Part shown: one piece after another, positions 27,324 to 34,815 of the stretch | Layout of the letters: the number at the start of each line of letters is the position of its first letter | Position numbering within the stretch: the first letter of the stretch is position 1 | DNA from: JAEUSF01 sp964484145 | Lineage (GTDB): Bacteria > Patescibacteriota > Doudnabacteria > UBA920 | Assembly: GCA_964484145.1 (NCBI GenBank) | Contig: CAZAED010000001.1 | Span: 34,970 to 98,969, forward strand | Direction: 5' to 3' | Length of the DNA: 64,000 bases | Notes under the pieces: generated by a model | Seen by the model: only the letters and a program-made list of their open reading frames with translations | Told to the model about the DNA's origin: nothing | Database searches by the model: none | Program-made: the position numbers and the translations under genes

Positions 27324-28568
27324 ATGAAGAAAAATAGTATTAAAATTTTAATCGCGCTTTTGCTTTTAACTTTAGCGCCAAAAGCCTATGCCGCTGACCA
27401 ACAAGCCAGAGGCTTTTTAAGCACCCAAGATTTTGTTGTAAACTTTCAAGATCAAACCTTTAAACTACCCAAAGACGAATTAAATAAAATGAGTGGTATG
27501 TACCTAGTGCCGGTAAGTAGTAATATAATTTACCACGAACAAACAAAAGAGGAGTTAAAGGCGGGTTTCCTGAGTGGAAAAATCCAAAACCCCAAAATTA
27601 ACAGCACCGTCTTTCATTTTGATCCTGAGGCAATTTATAAATTTGTTTCCCAAACAACTAACGCGGTGGCCAAAACTCCTGTTGAGCCTAAACTTAATAT
27701 AAAAAATAATTTTGCTACGGAATTCTCGCCTCCTTCAGATGGAATTTTTGTAGACCCTTCAGAAAATACACTAAAACTTTTAAATAGCCTGGAAGCAAGG
27801 CAGGCTTCTATGGAACTGGTCTATTCTTCTTCCAGCCCAAAAAGCCTACTTTCGGACACTAACTCTTTAGGCATAAACGAATTAATTGCCACGGGTGTTT
27901 CGAATTTTAAAGGCAGCCCTAACAACCGCCGCCACAACATAAAAATTGGCGTAGAAAAGTTTAAAGGCTTAATAATTCAAAAAGGCGAAGAATTTAGTTT
28001 TAACAAATACTTAGGACCTGTAGAAGCAGAACAAGGTTTTTTACCGGAACTAGTTATAAAAAAAAGCGGCACCGTGCCGGAACTAGGCGGCGGCCTTTGC
28101 CAAGTTTCTTCCACTACTTTTAGAGCTGCTATGGAAGCCGGACTACCTATAACACAGCGAAGAAACCACGCCTATGCCGTACAATACTATTCCCCCCAAG
28201 GCACAGACGCGACCATTTACCCCGGAATAATAGATTTAAAATTTAAAAACGATACTCCAGGAGCAATATTAGTCTGGCCTCATTTTGAAGCGGGTGATAC
28301 TTTAATTTTTGACTTCTACGGCACCAAAGACAGCCGTTTGGTAACTTTGGAAAAACCAAGAACTTACGACAGAAAGCCAGATGGTAGTATGAAGTCAGAA
28401 TGGACTAGAATTGTGGAAAAAGACGGCGTGACCTCTTCCTCTACTTTTAAATCTATTTACCAGTCCCCGGCACTGTTCCATAAAGAAGAAGCATTCGTTA
28501 CCGCTCCCCAGGCCGGCACGCCCACACCAACCCCTACTCCAGGAATAATCATTCCAAAAACAAATTAG
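27324..28568 (+). CDS. VanW-family secreted protein
   Basis: 414 residues with a signal peptide (MKKNSIKILIALLLLTLAPKAYA). A poorly conserved N-terminal half contains peptidoglycan-binding-like spacing. The VanW domain follows, with GEEFSFNKYLGP, ELGGGLCQVSSTTFRAAMEAGL and RRNHAYAVQYY, ending in a Thr-Pro tail. VanW proteins are exported envelope proteins of unknown activity, often linked to peptidoglycan and vancomycin-resistance loci. The gene starts on the base after the tsaE stop and is therefore translationally coupled to it. Confidence 0.88.
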   Translation: MKKNSIKILIALLLLTLAPKAYAADQQARGFLSTQDFVVNFQDQTFKLPKDELNKMSGMYLVPVSSNIIYHEQTKEELKAGFLSGKIQNPKINSTVFHFDPEAIYKFVSQTTNAVAKTPVEPKLNIKNNFATEFSPPSDGIFVDPSENTLKLLNSLEARQASMELVYSSSSPKSLLSDTNSLGINELIATGVSNFKGSPNNRRHNIKIGVEKFKGLIIQKGEEFSFNKYLGPVEAEQGFLPELVIKKSGTVPELGGGLCQVSSTTFRAAMEAGLPITQRRNHAYAVQYYSPQGTDATIYPGIIDLKFKNDTPGAILVWPHFEAGDTLIFDFYGTKDSRLVTLEKPRTYDRKPDGSMKSEWTRIVEKDGVTSSSTFKSIYQSPALFHKEEAFVTAPQAGTPTPTPTPGIIIPKTN

Positions 28569-28571
28569 ATT

Positions 28572-29612
28572 ATGATTACATCTTCCAATGAACAAATAGA
28601 AATAAGCGATATTCCGGAAATTTCTCAGCCGGAAGATGTTGTTATTGACATTAATTTACGCCCGCAAAGTTTTGACGAATATATTGGCCAGCAGGAAGTT
28701 AAAGACAATTTGGGAATTTTACTTACCGCTGCCAAGCAACGCGGAGAAAAAGTTGAGCATTTACTTTTTTACGGGCCCCCGGGTTTAGGCAAAACTACAC
28801 TTGCCAACATTGTGGCTAAAGAAATGGGCAGCAATATTAAAACCACATCCGGCCCGGCCATAGAACGCGCCGGGGACTTGGCTTCTATTTTAACCAACCT
28901 TTCCGAAGGCGATGTTTTATTTATAGACGAAATTCACAGGCTCAACAAAGTTGTGGAAGAAGTTTTGTATCCTGCTATGGAAGACTACGTCTTAGATATT
29001 GTTTTAGGTAAAGGTCCGGGCGCGCGCAGCATACGAATGGACTTACCCAAATTTACTTTAATTGGCGCCACAACCAGAATTGGCCTGCTCTCCAGTCCGC
29101 TTCGTGACCGCTTTGGCGCAATTTTCCGTTTAGAATATTATTCAGAAGAAGATTTAATAAAAATAATTGGCAGAAGCGCTAAAATTTTAAACTCGGAACT
29201 AGAAGCAGAAGCCTTAGCTGAGCTGGCAAAGCGCTGCCGCTTTACTCCCCGTATTGCCAACCGTCTCTTAAAACGGGTAAGAGATTTTGCCCAAGTAAAC
29301 GGTCATGTTAAAATAAGCAAAGCAGTTGCCATGCAGGCATTAGAGCTTTTAAGGGTAGATGCTTTAGGTTTAGACAAAAACGATATACGAATATTAGAAG
29401 CGCTAATAACTAAATTTAAAGGCCAGCCCGTAGGGCTTTCTACCCTTTCCGCTTCAACCGGCGAAGAAGAAGATACTGTTACTGACTTACACGAACCGTT
29501 CTTATTAAGACTTGGGCTTATAACCAAAACCCCGCGCGGCCGAATGGCAACAGAAGCCGCCTATAAACATTTGGGGATAGACCTTCCGCCCGGCCAGCAA
29601 AAGATTCTCTAA
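28572..29612 (+). CDS. ruvB: Holliday junction branch migration ATPase RuvB
   Basis: 346 residues. Typical N-terminus (LRPQSFDEYIGQ), Walker A YGPPGLGKTTLAN, Walker B LFIDEIHRLN, sensor 1 GATTR and arginine finger SPLRDRFG, then the winged-helix domain ending RGRMATEAAYKHLG. It forms the hexameric motor that moves Holliday junctions with RuvA, before cleavage by RuvC (encoded at 45923 in this window). Last gene of the tsaE-vanW-like-ruvB run. A 9-nt word array follows immediately. Confidence 0.97.
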   Translation: MITSSNEQIEISDIPEISQPEDVVIDINLRPQSFDEYIGQQEVKDNLGILLTAAKQRGEKVEHLLFYGPPGLGKTTLANIVAKEMGSNIKTTSGPAIERAGDLASILTNLSEGDVLFIDEIHRLNKVVEEVLYPAMEDYVLDIVLGKGPGARSIRMDLPKFTLIGATTRIGLLSSPLRDRFGAIFRLEYYSEEDLIKIIGRSAKILNSELEAEALAELAKRCRFTPRIANRLLKRVRDFAQVNGHVKISKAVAMQALELLRVDALGLDKNDIRILEALITKFKGQPVGLSTLSASTGEEEDTVTDLHEPFLLRLGLITKTPRGRMATEAAYKHLGIDLPPGQQKIL

Positions 29613-29614
29613 AT

Positions 29615-29651
29615 ATTCTTGTCATTCATTTAAATCTTTTAATTTTTGTCA
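29615..29651. repeat. Solo 9-nt word array, copy of the arm at 48782
   Basis: Units CTTGTCATT, CATTTAAAT, CTTTTAATT, TTTGTCATT. In inverse orientation this 37-nt stretch is identical, except for one base, to 48782-48818 beside the four-helix-bundle gene. Confidence 0.8.
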
Positions 29652-29660
29652 TTTCCCCCA

Positions 29661-29873
29661 ATGGACTTTACCACCGTCTCTAACCTAATAATTCAAGCCT
29701 TCTACTATATACTAGTAGCCTTGGTTTTATTTTGCAGTATTTTTGGAGTTTACGCGCTTGTTCGCTATGGCCGCTCCAGAACTTTCGCGTTAGTTCTAAG
29801 CCTGTCTTATATTTTCTTTTTCCTAACTGCCCTGTCTCAGTCCTACTCCGCTTTGCAATCCTTACTGTCCTAA
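29661..29873 (+). CDS. Small two-helix membrane protein
   Basis: 70 residues from ATG 29661 (MDFTTVSNLIIQAF). The frame is open to 29646 but those codons belong to the preceding array. Two TM helices: about 12-34 (YYILVALVLFCSIFGVYALV) and 43-65 (LVLSLSYIFFFLTALS), separated by a positively charged loop RYGRSRT. No known family. It sits between ruvB and the PH-domain gene and is probably co-transcribed with them. Its stop codon TAA is part of the heptamer array that follows. Confidence 0.65.
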   Translation: MDFTTVSNLIIQAFYYILVALVLFCSIFGVYALVRYGRSRTFALVLSLSYIFFFLTALSQSYSALQSLLS

Positions 29874-29906
29874 CTGATAACTAACAACTATCAACTGATA
29901 ACTTTC
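29870..29906. repeat. 7-nt word array (AACTGAT)
   Basis: AACTGAT, AACTAAC, AACTATC, AACTGAT, AACTTT. The stop codon of the upstream gene lies at its first base pairs. Confidence 0.65.
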
Positions 29907-29908
29907 CT

Positions 29909-30460
29909 ATGCCAAAACTCTTCCCCTCACAACTTGATACTGAAAAAATTTATTTAGTTATACGCGAACACTGGTTTCGCCTGCTCCTAAAACTTATTGT
30001 GTGGGCATTTTTAGCCGCAGCTCTAGCCGCTTTCCAATACTTTGGTCCGCAAATCATACCCGGGCTCTTTGAAGGCCGCGCAGGCGCGATTACCCACCTG
30101 TTTGAACAAGTTTATTTCTTAATTATTTTACTGGGACTGTTTTTAATATTAGTTTTTTATTATTTAAACACCCACATAATAACCAACATTCGGGTTGTAG
30201 ACATAGACCAAATTGGCCTGTTCTCCCATGTTGTTTCCGAGCTGCATATAGACAAAATAGAAGACGTAACTTCCGAAACCGAAGGAATTTTTGGCACTAT
30301 TTTTAACTACGGCCAAGTATTTGTTCAAACCGCCGCAACTGTTGAACGTTTTGAATTCGACAACGTGCCAAATCCAGCTGGCATAGAAAAACTAATTCTA
30401 GATTTATACGAACAAAATTCTAACTTTGCCAAAGAGGTTAAAGAGGGAGACCACAATTAA
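29909..30460 (+). CDS. Membrane protein with bacterial PH domain (YdbS/DUF304-like)
   Basis: 183 residues. Two TM helices (about 25-45 and 65-88), followed by a cytoplasmic bacterial pleckstrin-homology domain: TNIRVVDIDQIGLFSHVVSE, DKIEDVTSETEGIFGTIFNYG and TVERFEFDNVPNP. This matches the bPH2 family of membrane proteins of unclear role. No SD. It lies between word arrays on both sides. Confidence 0.8.
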   Translation: MPKLFPSQLDTEKIYLVIREHWFRLLLKLIVWAFLAAALAAFQYFGPQIIPGLFEGRAGAITHLFEQVYFLIILLGLFLILVFYYLNTHIITNIRVVDIDQIGLFSHVVSELHIDKIEDVTSETEGIFGTIFNYGQVFVQTAATVERFEFDNVPNPAGIEKLILDLYEQNSNFAKEVKEGDHN

Positions 30461-30526
30461 CGACTAGCGATTAACAATTGACTCCAAAAAAGTTGTTAAT
30501 CGTTAATTGTTAATAGTTTATAGTTT
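30461..30526. repeat. Inverted-arm word element (GTTAAT)
   Basis: Left words GACTAGC, GATTAAC, AATTGAC; right words GTTAATC, GTTAATT, GTTAATA, GTTTATA. GATTAACAA pairs perfectly with TTGTTAATC around a ~15-nt centre. Confidence 0.7.
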
Positions 30527-30967
30527 ATGCCCAAAATCGTTGTTGTATCTGGGGGCTTTGACCCCATTCATATTGGCCACATAGAAATGATGCACGAAGC
30601 CAAGGCGCTTGGCGACAGGCTTATTGTTTTAGTTAACAATGACAACTGGCTAATCGCAAAAAAAGGTTTTGCTTTTATGCCGGAAGCGGAGCGGTTGGCA
30701 ATAGTAAAAGCTATTAAGCACGTAGATGACGCAGTATTAACTAGCCACCCCAAAAACCCAACCGACATGTCGGTTTGTAAAGAACTTGAAGCATTAAAGC
30801 CCGACATATTCGCCAACGGCGGTGACCGAAAACCCGACGGCGACCCGGTACCTGAGGTTGAATTATGTAACCGCCTGGGAATAAAACTTGTCTACAACAT
30901 TGGCAAAAGCGGAAAAATTCAAAGCTCAAGCGACCTAGTAAAAAAAGCAACTCAAAACAAGGCCTAA
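30527..30967 (+). CDS. Cytidylyltransferase-like nucleotidyltransferase
   Basis: 146 residues. Nucleotidyltransferase alpha/beta-phosphodiesterase fold with GGFDPIHIGHIEMM (the HxGH motif), LIVLVNNDNWLIAKKG, a MPEAERLAIVKAIKHVD helix and the late GKSGKIQSSSDLVKK. It is closest in pattern to the RfaE2/TagD group that transfers CMP or AMP to a phosphorylated alcohol or sugar; the substrate is unknown. Last gene before a strong terminator that overlaps its stop codon. Confidence 0.85.
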   Translation: MPKIVVVSGGFDPIHIGHIEMMHEAKALGDRLIVLVNNDNWLIAKKGFAFMPEAERLAIVKAIKHVDDAVLTSHPKNPTDMSVCKELEALKPDIFANGGDRKPDGDPVPEVELCNRLGIKLVYNIGKSGKIQSSSDLVKKATQNKA

Positions 30968-30980
30968 CTGGCCTTGTTTT
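30955..30980 (+). terminator. Terminator after nucleotidyltransferase
   Basis: AACAAGGCC, loop TAACT, GGCCTTGTTTT. Confidence 0.85.
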
Positions 30981-31011
30981 AAAATTTATCTAAATAAATT
31001 TGTAAAACTTT

Positions 31012-31061
31012 GCTTAGAAAAATTCCCGAGTAGTGACAGAGCCACTTTATAGCCTCTCGGG
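31012..31061 (-). terminator. Terminator of the 67-residue membrane protein gene
   Basis: Minus strand CCCGAG (31061-31056) pairs with CTCGGG (31030-31025), enclosing an inner AGTGGC/GTCACT hairpin and followed by AATTTTTC. Confidence 0.65.
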
Positions 31062-31073
31062 ATAGGCCTATAG

Positions 31074-31277
31074 TCATTTGATGGCATAAAACACCATCGT
31101 CGCGATCGCGCAGCCAATAACGACGGCTGCATAGACCCCCACAAAGGTGACCATGGCTAAAAGCCACTTCAACCAACCCCACCAGGTTGAGCACTGCAGC
31201 AAAACTTTTTCTGCTGCATTTATTCCGACCTTAGAGCCAACAATAATGGCTCCTAAAAATATGAGTAAAAGCATCAT
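31074..31277 (-). CDS. Small membrane protein, accessory cassette
   Basis: 67 residues (66 from the second ATG at 31274, which has better spacing to the SD). Two hydrophobic helices: LLLIFLGAIIVGSKVGI at the N-terminus and the long WLLAMVTFVGVYAAVVIGCAIATMVFY (split for length: WLLAMVTFVGVYAAV then VIGCAIATMVFY) at the C-terminus. A Cys-Ser-Thr-Trp-Trp turn lies between them. No family is recognised. It has a strong SD (GGAGGA), a near-consensus promoter and a private terminator, and is GC-richer than its neighbours. It is transcribed divergently from a TrmB-type regulator, whose likely operator words (CAACAAA) lie between the two promoters, so it is the best candidate target of that regulator. 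Confidence 0.7.
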   Translation of the reverse strand: MMLLLIFLGAIIVGSKVGINAAEKVLLQCSTWWGWLKWLLAMVTFVGVYAAVVIGCAIATMVFYAIK

Positions 31278-31355
31278 AAGTCCTCCGTCAAAAATCTCTA
31301 TTCCAAAAAATTATGGAAAGGCTACCGTTGTATTTGACCATCACGATAACAAAGT

Positions 31356-31384
31356 ATATTATCAAACTTTTAACATATTGTCAA
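31356..31384 (-). promoter_or_regulatory. Promoter of the 67-residue gene
   Basis: Minus strand TTGACA (31384-31379), 17 bp, TAATAT (31361-31356). Confidence 0.75.
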
Positions 31385-31387
31385 TGT

Positions 31388-31497
31388 TAAATCAACAAAT
31401 TTGTATTATTTATCATAAATAAAAGAAAAAATTCTGTTGGTTTTATTTCAACAATTTAATATTTGTTGTTGACATTCAATCAACAAATTGATATTGT
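31388..31497 (+). promoter_or_regulatory. Promoter and probable operators of the TrmB-type gene
   Basis: TTGACA (31469-31474), 17 bp, TATTGT (31492-31497), six bases, then ATG 31504: the mRNA would be leaderless. ATCAACAAATT occurs twice (about 31391 and 31479) and TTTGTTG/CAACAAA inverted words surround the -35, as expected for a regulator binding its own promoter. Confidence 0.7.
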
Positions 31498-31503
31498 TCT
31501 TTT

Positions 31504-32274
31504 ATGCTAGAAAGTAACTTAAAAAACCTAGGACTTACGGACAAAGAAAGCGCTGTATATTTGGAGGTTCTTAAACGTGGGCGAGTTTCGCCTACAGAGA
31601 TTGCGCAAACGTCCAAAATTAACCGAACCACGGTTTACAGCGTGGCTAAGGAATTAATAAAAAAAGGTTTTTTATTGGAAGATTTGGCAGGAGCAGCAAG
31701 TTCTTTGGTTGCGGTACCGCCACAGGAATTAAAATTTTTGGTTCAAAAGGAAGAGCAGATTTTGGAAAATAAAAAAAAGCTCATAAGCCAAATGGTTAAA
31801 GAGCTGGAAAATTTTACCAAGGACTCCAAATACGCCATTCCTAAAATAACATTTATACAGGAACAAGACTTAATGGATTATTTATACAAAAGAAGCGACG
31901 AATGGCATAAAAGCATAATGTCGCACGACGGCATACTTTGGGGATTTCAAGACCACACTTTTGCCGAACACTATGAAAAATGGATAGAGTGGGAGTGGAA
32001 AATTGGGGGACCAAAAAATTTAAGACTTAGACTTTTTTCCAACGAGTCCGAAATCGAAGAAAAAAATAAAGGCAAAGGCAAAGACTTTGAACGGCGCGTA
32101 ATAAAATACTGGAAAAAGCCAAATAAATTTACTGCTTCTATTTGGGTGCATGGTGACTACTTAGTATTTGTGCAAACTCAGGAGAGGCCCCACTATCTGG
32201 TAGAAATTTACGATGTGCTTTTGGCAGAAAATATGCGGCAATTCTTTACTGGCGTGTGGGATGAAATAAAATAA
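31504..32274 (+). CDS. TrmB-family transcriptional regulator
   Basis: 256 residues. N-terminal winged helix: LKNLGLTDKESAVYLEVLKRG, then SPTEIAQTSKINRTTVYSVAKELIKKGFL as two motifs, which is the TrmB pattern. A coiled-coil helix (~75-105) and a C-terminal effector-like domain follow (SIMSHDGILWGFQDHTFAEHY, RPHYLVEIYDVLLAENMRQF). TrmB-type regulators sense sugars in archaea; CPR and other bacteria carry relatives of unknown ligand. The gene shares its 226-bp upstream region with the divergent small membrane-protein gene. The start is fixed by the -10 lying six bases before the ATG. Confidence 0.85.
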   Translation: MLESNLKNLGLTDKESAVYLEVLKRGRVSPTEIAQTSKINRTTVYSVAKELIKKGFLLEDLAGAASSLVAVPPQELKFLVQKEEQILENKKKLISQMVKELENFTKDSKYAIPKITFIQEQDLMDYLYKRSDEWHKSIMSHDGILWGFQDHTFAEHYEKWIEWEWKIGGPKNLRLRLFSNESEIEEKNKGKGKDFERRVIKYWKKPNKFTASIWVHGDYLVFVQTQERPHYLVEIYDVLLAENMRQFFTGVWDEIK

Positions 32275-32328
32275 CCTTTCAATCACAACCAAAGAGAAGT
32301 CTTAAAGTCATTTGGAAGACTCAAATAG

Positions 32329-32357
32329 AAAAAACACCTTAGGGCAAGGTGTTTTTT
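32329..32357. terminator. Bidirectional terminator between the TrmB-type gene and rsmE
   Basis: AAAAAACACCTT, loop AGGGC, AAGGTGTTTTTT. It overlaps the rsmE stop codon. Confidence 0.85.
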
Positions 32358-33058
32358 ATTATTGCTAACGAGGCAAGGGCGGCAGTTTCGGCCCGCAGAA
32401 GAATGGGACCTAAAGTTATTGGCACGCAGTTTGGGAGGGATTTAAATTTTTCAATTTCTTGTGGCGTTAAACCGCCTTCCGGGCCAATTACTAATGCAAC
32501 AGATTTTAGGTTTTGGGTGTTAAATTTTAGTTTTTCCCCATCTATATCGCAAAGAAATAATTGACCGTATTCTTTTGAAGATTTTATTACATCATCGACG
32601 CTCCTTAAATACTCCAATCCTGGTGGATGAATACGGTCGCTTTGTTTTGCCGCTTCCCAAAGTATTTTATTCCAGCGCTCATATTTCTTTTTAAAAATTT
32701 CTTCGGTTAATTTTGTGGCGGTATTCTGGGAATTAAACAAAACTATTTTGTGCGCACCAAGCTCAGTAGATTTTTGAAAAATAAAGTCTAAAGCTTTTTC
32801 ATTAACATAACTTTGAAACAAAGTAATTTTTACTTTTGGCTCCGGCGGTGTTTCTATTTCGTTAATAACTTTTAATTTTAAAGAATATCTATCAATATCT
32901 ACAATATCCACCAAATATCTTTTCTCATCCTTCCCCTGCAAATTAAACCTCTCCCCTTTTTTCATTCTGCGAGCAAGTAAAATATGCCTAGCCTCTTCGC
33001 CTGCTAATTCTATTACGCTGCCTTGCTTTAATGTTTGGTTTGTAAGAAAATATGACAT
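32339..33058 (-). CDS. rsmE: 16S rRNA m3U1498 methyltransferase
   Basis: 239 residues. N-terminal PUA-like part (HILLARRMKKGERFNL) and a SPOUT domain with the knot motif ALVIGPEGGLTPQEIE and the C-terminal ITLGPILLRAETAALASLA, both diagnostic of RsmE. It methylates U1498 of 16S rRNA using SAM. Transcribed toward the TrmB-type gene and ended by a shared terminator. Upstream is an inverted-arm word element. Confidence 0.95.
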   Translation of the reverse strand: MSYFLTNQTLKQGSVIELAGEEARHILLARRMKKGERFNLQGKDEKRYLVDIVDIDRYSLKLKVINEIETPPEPKVKITLFQSYVNEKALDFIFQKSTELGAHKIVLFNSQNTATKLTEEIFKKKYERWNKILWEAAKQSDRIHPPGLEYLRSVDDVIKSSKEYGQLFLCDIDGEKLKFNTQNLKSVALVIGPEGGLTPQEIEKFKSLPNCVPITLGPILLRAETAALASLAIIKNTLP

Positions 33059-33079
33059 TGAAATAATAGCGGGAGCCTT

Positions 33080-33174
33080 CTACTAAATACTAAAATTTGT
33101 GAAAGTACTAAAGCGCCACTACATCAACGGGCAATATTAAACAGATTTAGTATTTAGTTCCTTTCGTATTTCGT
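33080..33174. repeat. Inverted-arm word element (CTAAATA / CGAAATA)
   Basis: The left arm has CTAAATACTAAAAT (33083-33096). The right arm has ATTTAGTATTTAG (33145-33157) plus CTTTCGTATTTCGTAG, i.e. the inverse with heptamer words CTAAATA and CGAAATA. The centre is about 30 nt. Confidence 0.7.
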
Positions 33175-33182
33175 AGAGACTT

Positions 33183-33488
33183 TTAATATTCTACGGAAAT
33201 TGCAAACACCGCGGTCGCGCCCAAGAATTGGTTTAAAGCGTAAATTATGCGTCCTGACAAGACTTTTATTTGGTAAGCGACCTCTTTGCTTAAGCACGCC
33301 ACAAGTAGCACGCCCTTCTGAAAATCCATAGCCCGGCTTTCTTGCGCCGCCTCGCTAACAAAAGCTTTTGCAATTTCTTGCCAAGCCTTAATTAACTTAT
33401 GTTTTTGTACCGCGGCTTCAAGTTTGTAGTTTTTTGTTGTTTTTTTTAATACACGATCAATTTTAGTGAACTTATGGTAAGAGGGCAT
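33183..33488 (-). CDS. DciA-like protein (DUF721)
   Basis: 101 residues, with the DUF721/DciA core: LIKAWQEIAKAFVSEAAQ, GVLLVACLSKEVAYQIKVLSGRI and a final short strand. DciA loads or regulates the replicative helicase in bacteria without DnaC/DnaI, and its gene commonly lies near recF, dnaN, dnaA or gyr genes, as here. Divergent, so the assignment rests mainly on pattern plus context. Confidence 0.7.
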   Translation of the reverse strand: MPSYHKFTKIDRVLKKTTKNYKLEAAVQKHKLIKAWQEIAKAFVSEAAQESRAMDFQKGVLLVACLSKEVAYQIKVLSGRIIYALNQFLGATAVFAISVEY

Positions 33489-33504
33489 GTTTTTATTTTT
33501 TTAC

Positions 33505-33602
33505 CACCTAAACTTTGCCTTTGTTACTTAGCAAAATAGTTTTCTTGATTAGAGTAATTCGTTAAATCAAGACTAATTGAATACCGCAAAGTTTGGCGGG
33601 TG
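33505..33602. repeat. Structured spacer between recF and dciA-like gene
   Basis: AAACTTTGC (33510-33518) pairs with GCAAAGTTT (33586-33594), extended by CACC/GGTG. Inside it TCTTGATT (33543-33550) pairs with AATCAAGA (33565-33572). Followed on the plus strand by ATTATTTTTTA. Confidence 0.65.
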
Positions 33603-33611
33603 AATTATTTT

Positions 33612-34703
33612 TTACTGAGCTTCCTCGGTCTCCACCGCCGGACTTAGCGTAACATGCTGGGCCGGCATTTCAAGCGGGTGGGTAGTAGTTATAAAAGTTT
33701 GAAATTTATTTTGCAAAAATTTTAGCAAAAATGTTCGGCGGGTGTCATCTAATTCTGAAAGCACATCGTCTAAAAGTAAAATTGGTTTTTCTTCGCCCTG
33801 GCTTAAATACTCAAGCTCTAAAACTTTCATGGCCAGAACCTGGCTTCTAAGCTCGCCCCTAGAAGAGAATGGCGACAAATAAAGCCCTTCACTTTGCAAA
33901 TAAAAATCGTCCCTATGCGGTCCTACCAAACACGTGGCTGCCAAACGCTCTTTTGGCAAAACCTTTTCCAGTTTTAATTTAAAAGCAGCGGAAATTTCTT
34001 CTAAAGTCTCGCCTAGCAAAGATTGGTACACAACTTCAACCGGCCTATGAAACCCGGAAATTGCCGAATAGACTTCTGCTATCCTGTTGTTTAAATAATC
34101 ACAAAAAGTTTTTCTTTCCATTATTATTCTGCTTCCCAAAACTACCATCTGTTCGTTCCAGGACAAAAGCTCCTGTTCGCTACCACCCACACCTGAGCGT
34201 AAATTCTGCAGAATTTTATTTTTATAGAACATGGCTTTTTTGTACTCCCCTAAGTCTTCCAAATACTGCGGGTTCTTTTGAGACAAAACCATATTTAAAT
34301 ATTTCCTTCTCCCTTCCGGCTGCTTGGTAAACATATCAACATCTGTTGGTTCAAAAATAACCACCCTTACAAAACCTTGGGCCTCTACTTTTCTTTTCTT
34401 AACACCATCCACCAAAAAATTCGCGTAAATTTTGTCCCGCTTCTCTAAAAAAACTTTTATAGTGTGGCTCTCTCCACCCTTTTCCACCCCAAACTCTACT
34501 TCCGCGGCCTGGGTTTCTTTTAAAAAAATAAATTCGTTATCGTCCCTAAAAGACTTAAACAAAGAAGCAAAGTAAACAGACTCAAGCAAGTTAGTTTTCC
34601 CAACTGCGTTTGGCCCAGACAAAACCACAGTGCTACTGTTTATTTCTAAATCCAAATCCGGATAGTTTCGAAAGTTTTTTAGTTTTATGCGTGTTATTTT
34701 CAT
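33612..34703 (-). CDS. recF: DNA replication and repair protein RecF
   Basis: 363 residues. LKNFRNYPDLDLEI at the start, Walker A GPNAVGKTNLLE, the ABC-type signature in SSRGELRSQVLAMKVLE and Walker B KPILLLDDVLSELD. RecF loads RecA at gaps with RecO and RecR. It lies downstream of dnaN in the conserved dnaA-dnaN-recF order, separated from dnaN by a nested repeat element. Confidence 0.96.
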   Translation of the reverse strand: MKITRIKLKNFRNYPDLDLEINSSTVVLSGPNAVGKTNLLESVYFASLFKSFRDDNEFIFLKETQAAEVEFGVEKGGESHTIKVFLEKRDKIYANFLVDGVKKRKVEAQGFVRVVIFEPTDVDMFTKQPEGRRKYLNMVLSQKNPQYLEDLGEYKKAMFYKNKILQNLRSGVGGSEQELLSWNEQMVVLGSRIIMERKTFCDYLNNRIAEVYSAISGFHRPVEVVYQSLLGETLEEISAAFKLKLEKVLPKERLAATCLVGPHRDDFYLQSEGLYLSPFSSRGELRSQVLAMKVLELEYLSQGEEKPILLLDDVLSELDDTRRTFLLKFLQNKFQTFITTTHPLEMPAQHVTLSPAVETEEAQ

Positions 34704-34710
34704 ATATAGG

Positions 34711-34813
34711 TACTGAATTACAGATTAATAATATTACAGACCAGCCCCGACGTAAAAAGTGCCGGGCTCCGATTATTGCGTCGGGTAAAATCTGCATTAT
34801 TTGTAATTCCGTA
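34711..34813. repeat. Inverted-arm element with a second palindrome nested inside
   Basis: In inverse orientation its ends match the 62-bp element at 37696 (TACGGAATTACAAATAAT at one end, ATTAATCTGTAATTCAGTA at the other). The centre carries an additional palindromic insert with CCCGACG (34746-34752) pairing CGTCGGG (34779-34785). Confidence 0.8.
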
Positions 34814-34815
34814 CA

